Origin: CAYGZA01 sp964354135
GTDB taxonomy: Bacteria > Planctomycetota > Planctomycetia > Pirellulales > Thermoguttaceae
Assembly: GCA_964354135.1 (NCBI GenBank)
Contig: CAYGZA010000325.1
Span: forward strand, 1-7,178
Length of the DNA stretch: 7,178 bases
Direction: 5' to 3'
Shown: positions 4,553 to 7,178 of the stretch, piece after piece
Position numbering within the stretch: position 1 is the stretch's first letter
Layout of the letters: each line of letters opens with the position of its first letter
Program-made: the position numbers and the translations under genes
The notes under the pieces: generated by a model
The model's input: the letters and a program-made list of their open reading frames with translations, nothing else
What the model was told of the DNA's origin: nothing
Databases searched by the model: none

Positions 4553-5053
4553 GTGCAACACGAAAAACAGATCAACCTACAGCGCCGGCGTCGCCGGTGG
4601 CGGGTTCGGAATGCCCTGAAACGGTATTCCACCCGGCTGCGGCTGAGCGTCTTCCGCAGCCACAAGAACATGTTCGCGCAGGTCATCGACGACCGGGACG
4701 GGCGGACCCTGACCGCGGCCGGCACGTTGGACAAGGAAGTCCGCCAACAGCTCGCCTACGGCGGCAACAAGGCGGCGGCCGGCGTGGTCGGGAAGTTGAT
4801 TGCCCAGCGGGCCTTGGCTGCGGGGATCAAGCAGGTGGCCTTCGACCGCCGCGAATACAAGTATCACGGCCGCATTGCCGCGATGGCCGATGCCGCCCGC
4901 GATGCCGGCCTGGACATCGGCGCCAAGCCCGAGGTCGTCGAGCCGGAGCCTGCTCCCGAGCCCAAGAAGAAAAAGCCCGCCGCCAAGCAGCCCAAGAAGC
5001 CGGCCGCATCGAAAGCTCCCGAGGAATCCCAAGCTCCTGAGACCCAGTCCTGA
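4553..5053 (+). CDS. rplR: Large subunit ribosomal protein uL18 with a long charged C-terminal tail
   Basis: L18 binds 5S rRNA with L5 in the central protuberance. The 166-residue product starts at a GTG codon and opens with a strongly basic stretch (RRRRRWRVRN at 11-20). The core follows: RLRLSVFRSHKNMFAQVIDD, GNKAAAGVVGKLIAQRAL, then FDRREYKYHGRIAAMADAARDAGLDI, where the family normally ends (about residue 122 here). A tail of about 44 residues follows: an acidic Pro-rich part (PEVVEPEPAPEP), a Lys/Ala/Pro-rich part (residues 138-154) and an acidic end (PEESQAPETQS). The tail is low-complexity and probably disordered. It keeps the reading frame and the GC-rich codon use of its neighbours, so it is not a frameshift artefact on its face. 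Confidence 0.96.
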   Translation: MQHEKQINLQRRRRRWRVRNALKRYSTRLRLSVFRSHKNMFAQVIDDRDGRTLTAAGTLDKEVRQQLAYGGNKAAAGVVGKLIAQRALAAGIKQVAFDRREYKYHGRIAAMADAARDAGLDIGAKPEVVEPEPAPEPKKKKPAAKQPKKPAASKAPEESQAPETQS

Positions 5054-5064
5054 TTCGGTGTATT

Positions 5065-5550
5065 ATGGCTACGGAAACCACCCGAGGGGAACTGATCGAC
5101 AAGGTCATCAAGATCCGCCGCTGTGCCGCGGTCGTCAAAGGCGGGCGGCGGTTCAGCTTCACGGCGCTAGTGGTCGTGGGGGACGGTCGCGGTAAAGTGG
5201 GCTGGGGATACGGCAAGGCCAAGGAAGTTCCACTCGCCGTGGAAAAGGCCATCAAGGACGGCGGCCGGAACATGCACGAGGTCTCCATGGACGGCACGAC
5301 CATTCCGCACACGAGCCAAGGGCATTTCGGGGCCGCCCTGGTGACGCTGGTTCCCGCCAGCCCCGGGACCGGCGTGATCGCCGGGGCCGCCGTGCGGTCG
5401 ATCTGCGAGGCCTGCGGCATCCGCGACATCCTCACCAAGAGCTTCGGCTCCTCCAATCCGATCAACCTCGTCAAAGCCACGATGAACGCCTTGCGCGCGC
5501 TCCGTTCCAAAGTCGAAGTGGAACGGCTGCGGGGAGTTTCGCTGTCATGA
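5065..5550 (+). CDS. rpsE: Small subunit ribosomal protein uS5
   Basis: S5 lies at the back of the 30S subunit near the mRNA entry and affects decoding accuracy. The 161-residue product is close to the usual 166. It begins with the short lead DKVIKIRRCAAVVKGGRRF, whose KGGRRFSFTALVVVGDG (25-41) is the family hallmark within the double-stranded-RNA-binding-like fold. GWGYGKAKEVP (46-56) follows, with Trp where Phe is commoner. The second domain has PASPGTGVIAGAAVRSICEACGIRDI and GSSNPINLVKAT. ATG 5065 gives the expected start although only a weak GGTG stands upstream. The TGA stop overlaps the ATG of rplO (ATGA), leaving no room for rpmD, which sits between these genes in many bacteria. Confidence 0.98.
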   Translation: MATETTRGELIDKVIKIRRCAAVVKGGRRFSFTALVVVGDGRGKVGWGYGKAKEVPLAVEKAIKDGGRNMHEVSMDGTTIPHTSQGHFGAALVTLVPASPGTGVIAGAAVRSICEACGIRDILTKSFGSSNPINLVKATMNALRALRSKVEVERLRGVSLS

Positions 5551-6032
5551 ACCTGAACGACGCCCATCGCGGCATCCAGAAGCACAAGCGTCTCAAGCGG
5601 GTCGGTCGCGGGACGGGAAGCGGCCACGGCAAGACCTGCGGCCGCGGGCACAAAGGCCAGGGGGCCCGCGCCGGTTGGTCGCGATCCCCGATCTTCGAAG
5701 GCGGCCAAATGCCGCTGGTGCGGCGGATCCCCAAACGCGGCTTCCACAACCGTTTCGCCCAGACGGTCGCCGTGGTCAACCTCGGCGACCTGGACAAGCG
5801 ATTCGAGGCCGGCGAGGAAGTCACCCCCGAGACGCTCCACACCAAGAATCTCGCCCGCGGGCAGTTCGACGTGCTCAAGGTGCTCGGCGACGGCGAGTTG
5901 ACCAAGGCGCTGCGGATTTCGGCCCACCGCTTCAGCCGCTCGGCCCTGGAGAAGATCCGCCAGGCCGGCGGGGAAGCCGTCGTGTTGCCCGGGAAGGCCC
6001 CCGTGGTGAAAAACAAACAGAAGTCCAAATGA
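5547..6032 (+). CDS. rplO: Large subunit ribosomal protein uL15
   Basis: L15 is a late-assembly protein that reaches into the 23S rRNA core through an extended N-terminal arm. The 161-residue product shows this arm, with the Gly/Arg-rich GRGTGSGHGKTCGRGHKGQG at 20-39, then FEGGQMPLVRRIPKRGFHN (50-68). The globular part follows with VVNLGDLD and a C-terminal fold ending ALEKIRQAGGEAVVLPGK. It is slightly longer than the usual 145-150 residues. Its ATG at 5547 overlaps the rpsE stop (ATGA), and GGGGAG at 5531-5536 gives a strong binding site within rpsE, so the two are probably coupled in translation. Confidence 0.98.
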   Translation: MNLNDAHRGIQKHKRLKRVGRGTGSGHGKTCGRGHKGQGARAGWSRSPIFEGGQMPLVRRIPKRGFHNRFAQTVAVVNLGDLDKRFEAGEEVTPETLHTKNLARGQFDVLKVLGDGELTKALRISAHRFSRSALEKIRQAGGEAVVLPGKAPVVKNKQKSK

Positions 6033-6081
6033 GCGTTCGCTTGACCACGCCGTCGGCGGAGCCGGGGGTATTGTCGGGGCG

Positions 6082-6098
6082 TGGGCGTGAATCGCCCG
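6082..6098 (+). other. Small hairpin in the rplO-secY spacer
   Basis: GGGCG at 6083-6087 pairs with CGCCC at 6093-6097 around the 5-nt loop TGAAT; a T-G wobble at 6082/6098 may extend it. No T-run follows, so it does not look like an intrinsic terminator. It stands 24 nt before the secY ATG and just before the AAGGA binding site at 6106-6110. The rest of the 89-nt spacer shows no recognisable gene or site. Confidence 0.35.
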
Positions 6099-6121
6099 AT
6101 GAATAAAGGACGGATCGAGCG

Positions 6122-7178
6122 ATGTGGGAAAAGATTCGCGTCATCTTCACCATCCCGGAGCTGCGACAGAAGGTCCTTCTGACGCTCCTGCTCCTGGCCA
6201 TCTATCGCGTCGGCTATCGGATCCCGCTGCCGATCATCGACCGGAACAAGATGACGGCGTTCTTTGGCGAGACGAGCGGCTTCGGCAGCCTCCTCCAGCA
6301 GGCCATGCTCTTCAGCGCTGCCCAGCTCAACCAGGCCACGATCTTCGGCCTCGGGATTATGCCCTACATCTCGGCCTCGATCATCTTCCAGCTCCTGGCG
6401 AGCGTGTATCCGCCGCTGGAGAAGCTCCAGAAGGAAGGGGAAAGCGGCCGCAAGAAGATCAACGAATACACCCGCTACGCCACCGTCGTCCTTTGTTTCT
6501 TCCAGAGCTGGTTCTACGTCAGTTATCTGGCCGGCAGCGGGCTGCTGCACGACGATTCCAGGTTCCTCAACAGCGCGGGAGGTCTTGCGTTCGGCTGGCA
6601 GTTGACCTCGGTCCTGACCATGACCGCCGGCGCCACGTTCCTCATGTGGCTCGGCGAGCAGATCGACGAATACGGCATCGGCAACGGCATCAGCCTCTTG
6701 ATCATGGCCGGGATCCTCGCCCGCATGCCGGACGCCGGCTGGGAATTGATCCGGCCCATGGTCCAGCAAGGCGGCATTGAGCTCGGCAGCGCCGGCGGCC
6801 GCATCGGCGTGGAGACGATCCTGGTCCTGGCCGTCCTGTTCGTGAGCGTGGTGGCCGGAGTGGTCTTCATCACCCAGGGCCAGCGGCGCATCCCCACCCA
6901 GAGCGCCAAGCACGTCCGCGGCCGCCGCGTCTACGGCGGAACGCGCCAGTATCTCCCCCTGCGGGTCAACCAGGCCGGCGTGATGCCCATCATCTTCGCC
7001 AGCAGCCTCCTCCTTTTCCCCCAAGTCCTCTTCCAATGGCTTGCGGCGCGTTGGCCGGAGGTGGGATGGCTTGTGACCTTCAAGGAAACGTTTCACAGAG
7101 GGGATTCGTTCGTCTACAACGCCATGTACATCGGGCTGATCTACTTTTTCTGCTACTTCTGGACGGCCATCACCTTCA
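6122..7178 (+). CDS. secY: Preprotein translocase subunit SecY, N-terminal 352 residues (cut by window edge)
   Basis: SecY is the channel of the Sec translocon in the inner membrane, working with SecE, SecG and SecA or with docked ribosomes. The frame is open from ATG 6122 to the window end with no stop. A short cytosolic start (FTIPELRQK) leads to TM1 (about 17-35). A plug-like segment (54-72) precedes TM2 with the signature FGLGIMPYISASIIFQLL (75-92). TM3 is near 118-138, TM4 near 160-178, and the conserved EYGIGNGISLLI lies at 183-194 in TM5. TM6 is near 229-250, followed by the basic ribosome- and SecA-contacting loop with QRRIPTQSAK (254-263) and YLPLRVNQAGVMPIIFASSLL (277-297) entering TM7. 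TM8 has begun at the edge. AAGGA at 6106-6110 is the likely binding site, spaced a little long at 11 nt. Confidence 0.98.
   Translation, partial: MWEKIRVIFTIPELRQKVLLTLLLLAIYRVGYRIPLPIIDRNKMTAFFGETSGFGSLLQQAMLFSAAQLNQATIFGLGIMPYISASIIFQLLASVYPPLEKLQKEGESGRKKINEYTRYATVVLCFFQSWFYVSYLAGSGLLHDDSRFLNSAGGLAFGWQLTSVLTMTAGATFLMWLGEQIDEYGIGNGISLLIMAGILARMPDAGWELIRPMVQQGGIELGSAGGRIGVETILVLAVLFVSVVAGVVFITQGQRRIPTQSAKHVRGRRVYGGTRQYLPLRVNQAGVMPIIFASSLLLFPQVLFQWLAARWPEVGWLVTFKETFHRGDSFVYNAMYIGLIYFFCYFWTAITF

Noticed and set aside
6029..6106. A 25-codon open frame opening by ATGA at the rplO stop and ending before secY
   Set aside because: It is too short and has no recognisable motif or conservation evidence. 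The secY start does not depend on it, though it could be tested by ribosome profiling.

Overview
The window is a GC-rich stretch of the bacterial S10/spc ribosomal-protein gene cluster, read entirely on the + strand. In order it carries the last codons of rplV, then rpsC, rplP, rpmC, rpsQ, rplN, rplX, rplE, rpsN (zinc type), rpsH, rplF, rplR, rpsE, rplO, and the first 352 codons of secY, which runs off the right edge. All ribosomal genes are intact and recognisable from conserved motifs. Nothing is coded on the - strand.

The likely source is a planctomycete, perhaps Pirellulales-like. This is inferred from high GC, the L16 N-terminus beginning MALMPKRVKHRK, the look of the L14, S8 and SecY sequences, the missing rpmD (L30) between rpsE and rplO, and unusually loose spacing for such an operon. 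It is a judgement from memory of protein families, not a database match.

Layout. Positions 1-1097 hold the compact end of the S10 part: rplV and rpsC are 3 nt apart, and rpsC and rplP overlap by 62 nt. Positions 1098-1260 form an anomalous 163-nt spacer between rplP and rpmC. It holds three hexamers, a textbook G-quadruplex motif, eight exact octamer repeats and a GC-rich hairpin. Positions 1261-2336 hold rpmC, rpsQ and rplN with spacers of 95 and 66 nt. Positions 2336-5053 hold rplX through rplR, with a TGATG overlap and short gaps. Positions 5065-6032 hold rpsE and rplO with an ATGA overlap. An 89-nt spacer then leads to secY.

The ribosomal proteins are assembly partners of the 30S and 50S subunits. 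SecY is the membrane channel to which ribosomes dock for co-translational export, and its place after rplO is the ancestral bacterial order. No promoter or intrinsic terminator with a U-tract is visible, so the region is probably transcribed as one long message.

The coding content is ordinary. The one strong anomaly is the repeat and G-quadruplex spacer at 1098-1260. Lesser points are the rpsC/rplP overprinting, the long charged tail on L18, an alternative coupled start for S17, and small duplications in two other spacers. I see no evidence of a new multi-gene system here.
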